In this document: positions 63,941 to 64,000 of the stretch, piece by piece
Numbering within the stretch: the first letter of the stretch is position 1
How the letters are laid out: each line of letters starts with the position of its first letter
Source of the DNA: Flavobacterium gyeonganense
GTDB taxonomy: Bacteria; Bacteroidota; Bacteroidia; Flavobacteriales; Flavobacteriaceae
Direction of reading: 5' to 3'
Length of the DNA stretch: 64,000 bases
Assembly: GCF_029625295.1 (NCBI RefSeq)
Contig: NZ_CP121112.1
Location: forward strand, 3,658,001 to 3,722,000
The notes under the pieces: model-generated
The model's input: the letters and a program-made list of their open reading frames with translations, nothing else
Databases searched by the model: none
What the model was told of the DNA's origin: nothing
Translations under genes and position numbers: made by a program

Positions 63941-64000
63941 ATTTATTTATCCTATATAATTAATATAGAATTGCAATGATACTAAAATTATCCGATTAGC

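Overview
The window looks like a chromosomal segment from a Flavobacterium-type member of the Bacteroidota. The DNA is AT-rich, promoters fit the Bacteroidota pattern (TTTG or TTG, 17-19 bases, then TAnnTTTG), and Shine-Dalgarno sequences are weak. Gene content is typical of the family: OstA-like protein, YtxJ of the bacillithiol system, DUF808, TonB-type receptors, GH2 and GH43 glycosidases, and LytS/LytTR signalling.

Region 1 (1-21.2 kb) is mostly housekeeping. It holds the start of aroE and a TPR protein, a class III aminotransferase, an OstA-like protein, YtxJ, clpB, a DUF808 protein, pheT, a bestrophin-like channel, a tripartite RND efflux operon (adaptor, pump, TolC), an ABC exporter, and tRNA-Val and tRNA-Tyr. 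Several clean terminators and promoters are visible. Two copies of a dispersed hairpin repeat with conserved flanks and a variable stem lie between genes.

Region 2 (21.4-34.8 kb) is accessory DNA beside the tRNA pair. It has a truncated tyrosine-recombinase gene, a secreted GH2 beta-galactosidase and a GH43 enzyme, a frameshifted AraC regulator, small exported proteins and remnants, a degenerate tRNA 3' end near 31.88 kb, another AraC regulator, and a frameshifted IS110-family transposase whose leader folds into a candidate bridge RNA.

Region 3 (34.8-48.4 kb) is a defence island. Two unrecognised genes and an HTH regulator precede a compact same-strand run: hsdR, hsdM, hsdS (type I restriction), a Septu/Rlo-like AAA ATPase with an HNH partner broken by two A-tract frameshifts, then a small EVE-like reader gene, mcrB and mcrC (type IV restriction). 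Spacing is between -16 and +4 bases, so it may act as one transcription unit aimed at incoming DNA.

Region 4 (48.5-64 kb) holds a VOC-fold protein, three small membrane proteins associated with three degenerate copies of a short repeat, a beta-helix lipoprotein, a PQQ-like propeller, a serine hydrolase with TPRs, an outer-membrane barrel protein divergent from a LytS/LytTR pair, an SDR oxidoreductase with an AraC regulator (and a 12-bp tandem operator-like repeat), and an alginate-export-type porin. No rRNA and no CRISPR array were seen.
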